Origin: Mariniphaga anaerophila
GTDB taxonomy: Bacteria; Bacteroidota; Bacteroidia; Bacteroidales; Prolixibacteraceae
Direction: 5' to 3'
DNA length: 64,000 bases
NCBI RefSeq assembly: GCF_900129025.1
Contig: NZ_FQUM01000004.1
Coordinates: 310,001 to 374,000 of the forward strand
Positions 1 through 7,564 of this stretch are shown piece after piece. The notes beneath the pieces are model-generated. The model saw only the letters and a list, made by a program, of their open reading frames with translations. It had not been told where the DNA came from and made no database searches. The stretch's first letter is position 1, and each line of letters begins with the position of its first letter. Made by a program: the position numbers and the translations under genes.

Positions 1-322
1 GTGAAGGCATGTTCGTCATTAGCGTATCGCCTTTGGAGGTCAGTGCAATTGTCACAACTCTTCGGTCTCCAGACTTGGGCAAACGGGCAACCAACCCTTT
101 TGTTTCCAACCGGTTAATTATTCCGCTGGTGGTACTGGCATTCAAATTAAGAAACTTTCTTATCTCTCCTTGTCCGGCCTGAAAATTAACAGAATCGCGC
201 AAATAATGCAGACACAAAACCTGAGGAATGCTTACTCCATACTCCTTTTCAATTTTCTTCGATTCGAGGTTAATCGAACGAACAATCTTTCTGATTTTTA
301 TTAGAATTTCAGTTGTGTCCAT
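1..322 (-). CDS. MarR-family transcriptional regulator (3' end outside the window)
   Basis: The frame opens with ATG at 322 and stays open to the window edge, giving about 107 residues. The protein has the layout of a MarR winged helix: an N-terminal helix, then a helix-turn-helix around residues 55-75 (LNASTTSGIINRLETKGLV), then the wing with the conserved acidic-Arg motif (GDRR) followed by ALTSKG. MarR proteins bind palindromes as dimers and often repress a divergent neighbour. The divergent neighbour here is the lipoprotein at 449, and a perfect 10-bp palindrome lies between them at 388-397. The ligand cannot be told from sequence. Confidence 0.85.
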   Translation of the reverse strand, partial: MDTTEILIKIRKIVRSINLESKKIEKEYGVSIPQVLCLHYLRDSVNFQAGQGEIRKFLNLNASTTSGIINRLETKGLVARLPKSGDRRVVTIALTSKGDTLMTNMPS

Positions 323-387
323 AACATATGCCGGAAAAATTTATTCCAAAGTAAAATAAAAATCCTTTGATTTTTAAACTAAACGTA

Positions 388-416
388 CTGTTAACAGAAA
401 GAAATCTATAAATTTG
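388..416 (+). promoter_or_regulatory. Candidate promoter and palindrome for the TIM-barrel lipoprotein
   Basis: TAAATTTG at 409-416 matches the Bacteroidota -7 consensus TAnnTTTG and lies 32 bp before the ATG at 449. The perfect palindrome CTGTTAACAG at 388-397 sits where the -33 element would be, and no clear TTG was found there. It could be an operator for the divergent MarR protein. This is motif matching only. Confidence 0.4.
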
Positions 417-448
417 AGTTCTTAAATTCATAAATCTTAATACCAAAA

Positions 449-1330
449 ATGATGATTAAAAAAATGACAGTTAAGTATTTATTTTTCTTGGGAATTGCAG
501 CATTTTTTGCCCAAGCATTTGTAGGTTGTAACCCGGCACCAAAAGAGAAATTTATTGGTTTACAACTATACTCGGTTCGCGACGACATGAAAAAAGACGT
601 GCCGGCAACCGTAGCAAAAGTCGGAGAAATGGGGTACAAATTTGTGGAAGCCGCCGGTTATGGCGACGGTCAGTTCTACGGCATGTCACCAGCCGATTTT
701 AAAGCATTGTGCGAAACTAACGGGCTACAGTTCCTTGGTTCACACACCGGACAAGATGTACCAGACTCTGCCAGTTGGGACAAAACCATGGCATGGTGGG
801 ATCAGGCAATTGAAGCACACGCAGCAGCTGGTGTAAAATGGATTGTTCAGCCATGGATGGGGAAAACAGGTTACGAAAGTCTTGATGGCCTGAAAAAATA
901 CTGCGCGTATTTTAATGCCGTTGGCGAAAAATGTAATGCCAAAGGAATTCGCTTCGGATACCACAACCATGCGAACGAATTTAAAACAGTACTCGATGGC
1001 AAACCTGTTTACGACTGGATGCTGGAATTAACCGATCCGAAAAACGTTATGTTCCAGCTCGACCTCTACTGGATTGTTGAAGGAGGTAAAAATCCACTGG
1101 ATTATTTTGAAAATTATCCCGGCAGATTTGAAGTATGGCACATTAAAGACAAAGAAGAGCTGGGTGCAAGCGGCATGATGGACTTTGCATCTATGTTTGC
1201 AGAACGGGAAAAATCAGGAGCAAAATATGGTGTTGTTGAAGTTGAAAGATACAACTTCGAACCTCTGGTAAGCTGCAAAAAAAGTATTGATTTTCTTAAC
1301 CAGGCCGATTATGTAGATTTCTACGAATAA
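449..1330 (+). CDS. Exported lipoprotein, xylose-isomerase-like TIM barrel (sugar phosphate isomerase/epimerase family)
   Basis: The product has 293 residues. It starts with a lipoprotein signal peptide: Lys-rich N-terminus, hydrophobic stretch at about 8-24 and Cys27 in the context FVGC. Mature residues form an AP-endonuclease-2/xylose-isomerase-like barrel opening with GLQLYSVRDDM. Probable metal-site residues sit in YHNHANEF, in QLDLYW, in WHIKDKEE and in the late VVEVE strand. Bacteroidota carry many such exported or lipid-anchored barrels, generally linked to sugar or glycoside catabolism, and few have known substrates. A start at the second or third Met (452 or 464) is possible. It is transcribed away from the MarR gene, and a strong bidirectional hairpin follows it. 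Confidence 0.85.
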   Translation: MMIKKMTVKYLFFLGIAAFFAQAFVGCNPAPKEKFIGLQLYSVRDDMKKDVPATVAKVGEMGYKFVEAAGYGDGQFYGMSPADFKALCETNGLQFLGSHTGQDVPDSASWDKTMAWWDQAIEAHAAAGVKWIVQPWMGKTGYESLDGLKKYCAYFNAVGEKCNAKGIRFGYHNHANEFKTVLDGKPVYDWMLELTDPKNVMFQLDLYWIVEGGKNPLDYFENYPGRFEVWHIKDKEELGASGMMDFASMFAEREKSGAKYGVVEVERYNFEPLVSCKKSIDFLNQADYVDFYE

Positions 1331-1376
1331 GCGCCAGTCGGTGTTGAGAGTAGATATAAAAATCTACTGAACATAT

Positions 1377-1424
1377 AAAAAAGAAGGCCGTTTCAATTCG
1401 ATGTTGAAACGGCCTTCTTTTTTT
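1377..1424. terminator. Rho-independent terminator, bidirectional
   Basis: A perfect 15-bp stem (1381-1395 with 1405-1419, AAGAAGGCCGTTTCA on the left arm) encloses a 9-nt loop. It is flanked by an A-run on the left and a T-run on the right, so it can terminate transcription from both sides. It separates the plus-strand lipoprotein gene from the minus-strand tRNA and second barrel gene. Confidence 0.9.
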
Positions 1425-1489
1425 GTCAATTTTATTTTAATCTATAAAAACACAGGGAAAACAACCACTCTTTTAAACAAATTAAAAGA

Positions 1490-1561
1490 GCCACTCACGG
1501 GACTTGAACCCGCGACCTGCTCATTACGAATGAGCTGCTCTACCAACTGAGCTAAAGTGGC
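1490..1561 (-). tRNA. tRNA-Thr, anticodon CGT
   Basis: On the minus strand the 72 nt fold into a full cloverleaf. The acceptor stem GCCACTT pairs with GAGTGGC, the D arm is GCTC/GAGC with loop AGTTGGTA, and the anticodon stem GCTCA/TGAGC carries loop TTCGTAA (anticodon CGT, reading ACG). The T arm GCGGG/CCCGT has loop TTCAAGT. CCA is not encoded. It lies 6 bp downstream of the end of the next minus-strand gene and may be co-transcribed with it. Confidence 0.97.
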
Positions 1562-1567
1562 TTTTGT

Positions 1568-2470
1568 TTATATTTTCGCCTGGGCTTTGGTTATCATATC
1601 TTCCCAAACCTGGCGTTGCTCTTTTAATGCAGCAACTTTGTCCTGTGGGTCGGTACGGCATTCCAACAATACCCAGCCTTTGTAATCCATTTTTACAAAC
1701 ATATCCATCAGTTGCTGGTATGGATAATCACCAATATTAAGTTCCCTCACGTGGCAAATATCGCCAAACCGATCTTTCACCAGGTTAAAGTTGTACTCCA
1801 GCCCCTGACCGTCTAAATCCTGTTCGTTGCAATTCCAGCAAACTGTAGAACCATCATTCTGAACATAATCCATTATCGATTTAATATTGGGCAGTTGCTG
1901 AGTACCTCGACCGTGCACTTCCAACCTTATTTGTTGCCCCATATCCAAAGCATACTTGCCCAGTTCATCTAAAGCTCTGCCAATTTGTTCCAATGTTTTT
2001 TCCTGTGGAATTCCTTCGTGAAACCTGTTTGGCTTAACTTTTACACCCGAACCTCCAATATCTTTACTTAACTGCAGCCATGCTTTGGTTGTTTCGACAG
2101 CCTCTTTAAGCCTCTCCGGCTCAGGCCAATCGTATTGTTCATTGGTTCCCATTCCAACTATTTCAACAGAACTTGCGCTGAACTGTTTTTTTACTTCTTC
2201 GCGTTGTGCTTTTGTTAAATCGAGCGTAACGCCGTGGGCATGTTCAACCCTCAGTTCAACTCCTCCAATTCCGGCTTCTGTGCAATTTTTAATTATGGTT
2301 GGAATATCCCAGTCTTTTGCCCAAAGATAAGTGACCAACCCCAATTTCATTTGAGAACCCGGAATTGCTGTTCCACATCCCATTAAACTACCCGATAAAA
2401 AGGCAGTACCGGTAAGAACAGAAAAATCCCTCACAAAATCTCGTCTAGTTTGTTTAGATAATTTACTCAT
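1568..2470 (-). CDS. Tat-exported lipoprotein, xylose-isomerase-like TIM barrel
   Basis: I place the start at the ATG at 2470, giving 300 residues. The longer frame up to 2608 would put a spurious hydrophobic tract before the signal. The N-terminus has a twin-arginine motif (R9 R10 D F V) followed by a hydrophobic segment and the lipobox LMGC (Cys32), so the protein is probably exported folded and lipid-anchored. The mature part is a sugar phosphate isomerase/epimerase barrel with GIGGVELRVEH, the EVHGRG strand, WNCNEQD, HVRELNIGDYPY and the terminal acidic strand VLLECRTD. Substrate is unknown. It belongs to the same broad family as the lipoprotein at 449 but shows little identity to it. Confidence 0.85.
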   Translation of the reverse strand: MSKLSKQTRRDFVRDFSVLTGTAFLSGSLMGCGTAIPGSQMKLGLVTYLWAKDWDIPTIIKNCTEAGIGGVELRVEHAHGVTLDLTKAQREEVKKQFSASSVEIVGMGTNEQYDWPEPERLKEAVETTKAWLQLSKDIGGSGVKVKPNRFHEGIPQEKTLEQIGRALDELGKYALDMGQQIRLEVHGRGTQQLPNIKSIMDYVQNDGSTVCWNCNEQDLDGQGLEYNFNLVKDRFGDICHVRELNIGDYPYQQLMDMFVKMDYKGWVLLECRTDPQDKVAALKEQRQVWEDMITKAQAKI

Positions 2471-2586
2471 AGTTTTATCGGTTGAGAATAAAATGAGCAC
2501 AAAGATATCAATAAGTAACAGATGCAACAACCATCCAATAGAAATATCCCGGTTTTTTTTACATTTGTTCCGTAAAAAAATATAAC

Positions 2587-3033
2587 ATGACAAAGACGAC
2601 AAAAGCAAACATTACAACTGAAAAAGGAGTGATGAAAGTAGAGTTTTATGATGCCGATGCTCCGGGAACGGTTGCCAACTTTGTTAAGCTTTCAAAAGAA
2701 GGTTTTTACGATGGGTTAACTTTCCACAGGGTAATTCCGAACTTTGTAATTCAGGGTGGATGCCCCGACGGAACAGGCGCCGGAGGCCCGGGATATACTA
2801 TCCCCTGCGAAACAGACGGGAACAATCAGTACCACGACCGCGGAGTTCTGTCAATGGCTCACGCCGGAAAAGACACCGGAGGCTCTCAGTTTTTCATTTG
2901 CCACAACCGCGAAAACACAAAACACCTCGACAGACATCACACCTGCTTTGGCAAAGTGGTAGAAGGACTGGAAGTAATTGATGCTATTCGGGCAGGCGAT
3001 GTAATCGAGAAAATTGAAATTACAGAAGAATAA
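2587..3033 (+). CDS. Peptidyl-prolyl cis-trans isomerase, cyclophilin type
   Basis: The product has 148 residues and no signal peptide, so it is likely cytoplasmic. It carries the cyclophilin signature: [19 protein letters not shown] with the catalytic Arg in FHRV, then [25 protein letters not shown] with the conserved Gln/Phe, and [10 protein letters not shown] near the end. The length fits the short bacterial PpiB type. The gene starts 117 bp from the divergent barrel gene at 2470. Confidence 0.95.
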   Translation: MTKTTKANITTEKGVMKVEFYDADAPGTVANFVKLSKEGFYDGLTFHRVIPNFVIQGGCPDGTGAGGPGYTIPCETDGNNQYHDRGVLSMAHAGKDTGGSQFFICHNRENTKHLDRHHTCFGKVVEGLEVIDAIRAGDVIEKIEITEE

Positions 3034-3081
3034 AGCATAGCGAACACCTTTTTTAAACCAAACAGAGCAGCATAAAAACCG

Positions 3082-3795
3082 ATGAATAATACCTTTCAAT
3101 TTCTTTTTGAAGACCTTAGTGTTCTTTCTTCTGAAGTTGAAGAATTCATGGGTTTTGAAGCTGGTCAATCACCAGAACCGTTCGACAAGCTAATTGAAGA
3201 CGGTTTAACTTTAGCCCCCAAACATTGCAAAATACTAGGTGCATACAAAATTTTTGACACCATTTCCGTCCACCCTCACCACAAAACGATACAAATTGCC
3301 ACCCAGGTTTTTTCTCCCGGAAAAGTTATTTCAGCCAGACTAAAAAAGGCTACAAAGGTTGCAGTTTTTGTTTGTACGGCAGGCGCAGGAATATCCGAAC
3401 TCTCGAAACAAAAAGCAGCAGAAGGCGACGATATGATGGCCTACATACTTGATGTTATCGGTTCGGTAACGGTTGACAAAACCGCAGAAAAAATTCAGAA
3501 AAAAATTCAGGCCGAAATAGAACCTTCCGGACTCAACATTACCGATCCCTTTTCGCCGGGTTATTGCAACTGGAGCGTAGCAGAACAACACAAATTATTC
3601 GCACTGCTCCCCAACAACATTTGTGGAATTTCCGTATCAGATACTTCGCTAATGTTTCCCATAAAATCGATTAGTGGAATTTCAGGAATAGGAGAACTCT
3701 GTAAACGAACAGGCTACCAGTGCGAATGGTGTTCAGACAAGAACTGTATTGTCGGAAAAATCAGGCGTCGTAATAGTTCAAAAAAAAGTGTTTGA
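3082..3795 (+). CDS. Stand-alone methionine synthase activation (B12-reactivation) domain protein
   Basis: The product has 237 residues. The C-terminal half matches the AdoMet-binding activation domain of cobalamin-dependent methionine synthase: SPGYCNWSVAEQ, then LLPNNICGISVSDTSLMFPIKSISG. In MetH this domain provides AdoMet for reductive remethylation of cob(II)alamin. Here it is a separate polypeptide with no MetH body beside it. It ends in a short Cys motif (C-x2-C-x4-C in QCEWCSDKNC) that could bind metal or mark an interaction surface. Its partner must be encoded elsewhere. It lies 48 bp after the cyclophilin gene and may share its transcript. Confidence 0.8.
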   Translation: MNNTFQFLFEDLSVLSSEVEEFMGFEAGQSPEPFDKLIEDGLTLAPKHCKILGAYKIFDTISVHPHHKTIQIATQVFSPGKVISARLKKATKVAVFVCTAGAGISELSKQKAAEGDDMMAYILDVIGSVTVDKTAEKIQKKIQAEIEPSGLNITDPFSPGYCNWSVAEQHKLFALLPNNICGISVSDTSLMFPIKSISGISGIGELCKRTGYQCEWCSDKNCIVGKIRRRNSSKKSV

Positions 3796-3889
3796 ACTGT
3801 TGCAAATATCAAAAGGATAATATTTATTTGCTGTGGTATTATTGGACTGGAAGACCAACCATTCAGCCATAAATACGATGGTGTTTTGA

Positions 3890-3897
3890 TAGATTTG
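3890..3897 (+). promoter_or_regulatory. Candidate -7 promoter element for the small acidic protein
   Basis: TAGATTTG matches TAnnTTTG 43 bp before the ATG at 3941. No convincing TTG is present at the expected -33 distance, so support is weak. Confidence 0.3.
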
Positions 3898-3940
3898 ACA
3901 TTAAAATTTTAAACAGAAGAAGATTAAATTTTTTTGAACT

Positions 3941-4282
3941 ATGGCGCCTGTTAAACCAAAAATTATTAAAGATTACAACAAACTTGATAAAGAAATACAA
4001 CAACAAATCAAGCTTGTTTATTCCGACGGATTTGCAGACAATCTCATCCACTTTTTCGACAAAAATGGCATTAAGGTAACAGCGTTGCCTTTTGAGACTG
4101 AAGACAAATATTACATGCTCCGAATGAGCGAAAATGAAGCCATTCAGATAGTCGATGACGACGATGATTTTGATGACGACGGTTTCCTGAAAGACGAAGT
4201 CAAACAGGACTACGAGGACAAATACGCGGATTTAGATCATGTTGCCGACCAGATAGCCGACGACGAGGATGATGATGATTAG
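3941..4282 (+). CDS. Small conserved-type protein with polyacidic tail, function unknown
   Basis: The product has 113 residues and I do not recognise a named family. The first 70 residues look like a compact mixed alpha/beta unit with basic and hydrophobic residues (PKIIKDYNKLDKEIQQQIK, then LIHFFDKNGIKVTALPFE). From about residue 71 it turns strongly acidic, with a DDDDDFDDD run and a C-terminal DDEDDDD. There is no signal peptide or membrane segment. The acidic tail suggests a nucleic-acid mimic or chaperone-like role, but that is speculation. It is followed by the convergent yqeY gene. Confidence 0.7.
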   Translation: MAPVKPKIIKDYNKLDKEIQQQIKLVYSDGFADNLIHFFDKNGIKVTALPFETEDKYYMLRMSENEAIQIVDDDDDFDDDGFLKDEVKQDYEDKYADLDHVADQIADDEDDDD

Positions 4283-4294
4283 AAACAGTTGTGT

Positions 4295-4315
4295 CCCCAG
4301 GCTGAAAAGCCCGGG
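4295..4315. terminator. Short hairpin between convergent genes
   Basis: CCC-A-GGCT and AGCC-C-GGG pair around a GAAA tetraloop, with one mismatch. There is no clear T-run, so it is at best a weak terminator or an RNA end-stabilising hairpin for the acidic-protein mRNA. Confidence 0.3.
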
Positions 4316-4327
4316 AACCACTTCTGC

Positions 4328-4777
4328 TTATGATAACAATTCTTTTACTTTGGCAGCAATATCAGCTCCTTCTGCCTTACCGGCTAGTTCTTTCGAGGCA
4401 ATTCCCATCACTTTTCCCATGTCTTTCATAGAAGAAGCTCCGGTTTTTTCCACAATCGATTTTACAATCGCAGTCATCTCCTCGTCACTCATTTTTACAG
4501 GAAGATATTTTTCGTAAACCTCTACCTGAGCCATTTCTTCATCGTACAATTCCGGTCTCCCCTGCTCTTTATAAATTGCAGCAGAATCAGTTCCCTGCTT
4601 TGCAAGTTTCGCAATGATTTTTATTGCATCGGCATCTGTTAATTCAGAGTGGCCACCTGCAGCCGTTTTTGCTTCAAGCATCACTTTTTTGATGTTACGG
4701 AGCGCTTCCAGTTTTTGTTTTTCGCGGGCTTTCATAGCCGCTTTTAAATCGTCATTTATCTGTTCAAAAAGTGACAT
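4328..4777 (-). CDS. GatB/YqeY domain protein
   Basis: The product has 149 residues and full YqeY length. It begins MSLFEQINDDLKAAMKA and has the internal LRNIKKVMLEAK and the late GKVMGIASKELAGKAEGADIAAKVKELL. The fold matches the tail domain of GatB, the tRNA-dependent amidotransferase subunit, so a link to tRNA or translation is likely, though the free-standing protein is poorly characterised. It lies 19 bp downstream of ftsZ and ends the minus-strand division cluster. Confidence 0.9.
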   Translation of the reverse strand: MSLFEQINDDLKAAMKAREKQKLEALRNIKKVMLEAKTAAGGHSELTDADAIKIIAKLAKQGTDSAAIYKEQGRPELYDEEMAQVEVYEKYLPVKMSDEEMTAIVKSIVEKTGASSMKDMGKVMGIASKELAGKAEGADIAAKVKELLS

Positions 4778-4796
4778 AATCTTACGTTTTTTAAAA

Positions 4797-6188
4797 TTAA
4801 TCTACCTGCCCGTGAAGGTACGAATTTTTATCCGTCAGTTTATTTTCACTGTCTACAGAAAAGTTAGAAAGTTTCTTTTTATACTTCGGATCATTCATTC
4901 GCAATTGCCTTCTCTTGTATGCAGGAATATTTTCCAGTTCATCTAAATCTTCGTCTGAAGCCGAAGAGAAATCCATTTTTGTATTGTCGCCGCTCTTCCG
5001 TTCTTTTATAGTTTTTGGGTACAACACTTCAAACTCCAAATCATCTTCTGAATTTTCGTCTGAGCCAGAAAAACTAAATGCCTTCTGGTCGGTTTTTGTC
5101 TCCTCTTTTTCAGTTACAATCTCCGGAGATTTGCTCTTCTCTTTTAACGGTGCATCAACATCCAGTCGGTGGGTTTCCTTCTCCATTTTGCTTTCGCCGG
5201 TAATTTCGGCAATTGAGCTTTTCCCAAAGCCGGTGGCAATCAGCGTCACAGAAATTTCTTCGTCCAATTCTTCATCGCGGCCGTTTCCCCAAATCAGGTC
5301 GGCTTCAAAACCGGCTCTGTTCTGAAGGAAATCAGTAATTTTCCCCACCTCGTCCATGGTTACTTCTTTGGTTCCGGAAGTAATATTCAGTAGAATATTT
5401 TTGGCTCCGCGAATGTCGTTATTATTCAATAATGGTGAATTTAGCGCCTGCTCCACGGCTTTGGTTGCCCGGTCTTCTCCACTTGAAATTCCGGTACCCA
5501 TCAGTGCCAGTCCGCTTTTACGCATTACTGTTTCCACATCGGCAAAGTCAACGTTAATATACCCGGGAACCGTTATTATTTCGGCAATGCCTTTTGCTGC
5601 AGTTGCCAATACATTATCGGCTTTGGAGAATGCTTCGGAAATTCCAAAATCGCCGTACATTTCACGAATACGCTCGTTGTTAATCACCAGCAAAGCGTCC
5701 ACATGATTTTCCAACTCCATTATACCTTCAAGCGCTTGCTTTATCCTTCGCTTGCCTTCATTTCTGAACGGAATGGTAACAATCCCCACGGTTAAAAACC
5801 CCAGGGTATGACAGGCTTCTGCAATGACAGGAGCCCCTCCGGTTCCTGTTCCGCCCCCCATTCCGGCAGTAACAAACACCATTTTTGTATTGCACGATAG
5901 CGCTTCTTTTACATCTTCAATGTTCTCGAGAGCCGCATCTTTTCCCACTTCAGGCCTGTTCCCTGCTCCGCGCCCTTCGGTAAGCGACGAACCCAATTGT
6001 ACTTTCGTTGGCACAGGACTGGCTTCCAACGCCTGCGAGTCGGTATTACATATCACAAAATCCACATCGCGGATTCCTTGCTTAAACATATGATTTAAGG
6101 CATTTCCGCCGCCACCGCCAACTCCTATAACCTTGATTGCAGCACTTGCATTTTTTTCAGGGAAACTAAAATTTGCCATTTTCTCCAT
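4797..6188 (-). CDS. ftsZ: Cell division GTPase FtsZ, canonical copy
   Basis: The product has 463 residues. The tubulin-type core shows the GTP-binding loop GVGGGGGNALNHM, the signature GGGTGTG in MGGGTGTGGAP, and the T7 synergy loop NVDFADVETVM with both catalytic Asp residues. A long acidic linker then leads to a conserved C-terminal peptide (ENIPAYKRRQLRM) and a terminal LHGQVD, the kind of tail used in Bacteroidota FtsZ to contact FtsA. It forms the cytokinetic ring. An ATG at 6179 preceded by GGAGAAA is an equally good or better start. It directly follows a second ftsZ-like gene, with a 29-bp gap. Confidence 0.95.
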   Translation of the reverse strand: MEKMANFSFPEKNASAAIKVIGVGGGGGNALNHMFKQGIRDVDFVICNTDSQALEASPVPTKVQLGSSLTEGRGAGNRPEVGKDAALENIEDVKEALSCNTKMVFVTAGMGGGTGTGGAPVIAEACHTLGFLTVGIVTIPFRNEGKRRIKQALEGIMELENHVDALLVINNERIREMYGDFGISEAFSKADNVLATAAKGIAEIITVPGYINVDFADVETVMRKSGLALMGTGISSGEDRATKAVEQALNSPLLNNNDIRGAKNILLNITSGTKEVTMDEVGKITDFLQNRAGFEADLIWGNGRDEELDEEISVTLIATGFGKSSIAEITGESKMEKETHRLDVDAPLKEKSKSPEIVTEKEETKTDQKAFSFSGSDENSEDDLEFEVLYPKTIKERKSGDNTKMDFSSASDEDLDELENIPAYKRRQLRMNDPKYKKKLSNFSVDSENKLTDKNSYLHGQVD

Positions 6189-6217
6189 CTTCTCGTTGTC
6201 TTTTCAGGTTAAACTAT

Positions 6218-7552
6218 TTATCCTTCCAGCGATTGATCTTCATCATCAAACAACCGGCTTAAACCAAAATTTTTGTAAAACCAGTTGTCAATACTTCCTT
6301 GATTGACCGTCTCCTTCTTCTTATTCTTTTTTCTTTTTTCTTTCTTCTTTTGCGAAAAGGATGGCCTGTCGCTATTTTCTTTCTCTCTGTGCAGGCCCCA
6401 AAAGCTCACATCTTTCTGCTCTTCTTCTTCTACAACATGTTTTTTGAAAAGTACTTCCTCCAGTTCCGGCTCTGGTTCTGCTTCAACTTCGTTCTCCGGA
6501 TTTGCCTGGGGCTGCTCAGCTTTTTCCTGCTCACCAAGATTGTACTTCTCGGGTTCTTGCCGGGGCTGCAGCAACTGGTTCGGATTGGTCTTGAAACCCG
6601 TTGCAAGAATGGTCACACTCACCTGATCTCCCAAAGATTCGTCGTATCCGTTTCCCCAGATTATATCAGCTTCCTGCCCTGCTCTTTCCTGCAAAGTTTC
6701 AATAATTTCACCGATTTCGCCAATAGTAATCTCATCTTTTCCGGAAATAATATTGAGCAGGATATTTTTTGTTCCACAAATATCGTTGCTGTCGAGCAAT
6801 GGCGATTCCAATGCTTCGTTTACGGCGTCCATGGCGCGGGCTTCGCCAACAGCGAGACCGGTTCCCATAATAAATACTTTGCTGTTGCTCATTACTGTGT
6901 ACACATCGGCAAAGTCGATGTTTACATTTCCGTGCAAAGTGATTATTTCTGCAACGCCTTTCACTGCCGTGGCCACAATGTTATCGGCCATTTTAAACGC
7001 CTGACGTGCCGGCAAATCGCCAAAAATACTATGAAGCCGCTGATTACTTACCACCAGCATGCTGTCAACAAATTCACTTAATTTTTTAATGCCTTCCATG
7101 GCCTGCCCGAACCGTTTCTTCCCCTCTGCCGGAGAAGGAACCGTTACAACTGCAATGGTTAGAATGTCCAGTTCGCGGGCCAAACTGGCAATAACCGGTG
7201 CTGCGCCCGTTCCGGTGCCGCCGCCCATTCCGGCTGTTATGAAGAGCATTTTTGTGTCGTCCTTCAACGCATTTTTTATGTCTTCGTAATTTTCGCGGGC
7301 AGCATCTTCTCCCATTTGCGGCATATTGCCGGCGCCACGCCCTTCGGTGAGTGTAACCCCAAGTTGTATTTTTACCGGCACCGGGCTGTTTTCCATCGCC
7401 TGCGAATCGGTATTACAAATAATAAAATCAACTCCGGCAATACCTTCTTCGTACATATGACTGACCGCGTTGCAGCCACCTCCACCCACTCCAACTACTT
7501 TTATAATTGAAGAGGAAGCTTTTGGAAATTGAAAATTCACTAATTCGGTCAT
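6218..7552 (-). CDS. Second FtsZ paralogue with a divergent C-terminal tail
   Basis: The product has 444 residues. All core motifs are intact: GVGGGGCNAVSHM, GGGTGTGAAP and the T7 loop NIDFADVYTVM, so GTP binding and hydrolysis look possible. The tail differs from the copy at 4797. It has a Glu/Pro-rich linker, a Lys-rich stretch (QKKKEKRKKNKKK) and an end SIDNWFYKNFGLSRLF with no NIPAYKRR-type peptide. This suggests different membrane or partner contacts. The gene sits between ftsA and the canonical ftsZ, 12 bp after ftsA, and is surely co-transcribed. It may be a regulator or co-polymer of the ring. That is inference. Confidence 0.9.
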   Translation of the reverse strand: MTELVNFQFPKASSSIIKVVGVGGGGCNAVSHMYEEGIAGVDFIICNTDSQAMENSPVPVKIQLGVTLTEGRGAGNMPQMGEDAARENYEDIKNALKDDTKMLFITAGMGGGTGTGAAPVIASLARELDILTIAVVTVPSPAEGKKRFGQAMEGIKKLSEFVDSMLVVSNQRLHSIFGDLPARQAFKMADNIVATAVKGVAEIITLHGNVNIDFADVYTVMSNSKVFIMGTGLAVGEARAMDAVNEALESPLLDSNDICGTKNILLNIISGKDEITIGEIGEIIETLQERAGQEADIIWGNGYDESLGDQVSVTILATGFKTNPNQLLQPRQEPEKYNLGEQEKAEQPQANPENEVEAEPEPELEEVLFKKHVVEEEEQKDVSFWGLHREKENSDRPSFSQKKKEKRKKNKKKETVNQGSIDNWFYKNFGLSRLFDDEDQSLEG

Positions 7553-7564
7553 ATCGTCATTTTT

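Noticed and set aside
2471-2608. N-terminal extension of the Tat barrel lipoprotein
   Set aside because: The twin-arginine signal begins at the ATG at 2470. The extension would put a second hydrophobic tract ahead of it.
6299-7081. A 260-codon plus-strand reading frame opposite the first ftsZ
   Set aside because: It mirrors a well-supported FtsZ coding region, has a Phe/Leu-rich composition typical of antisense of coding DNA, and has no recognisable domain.
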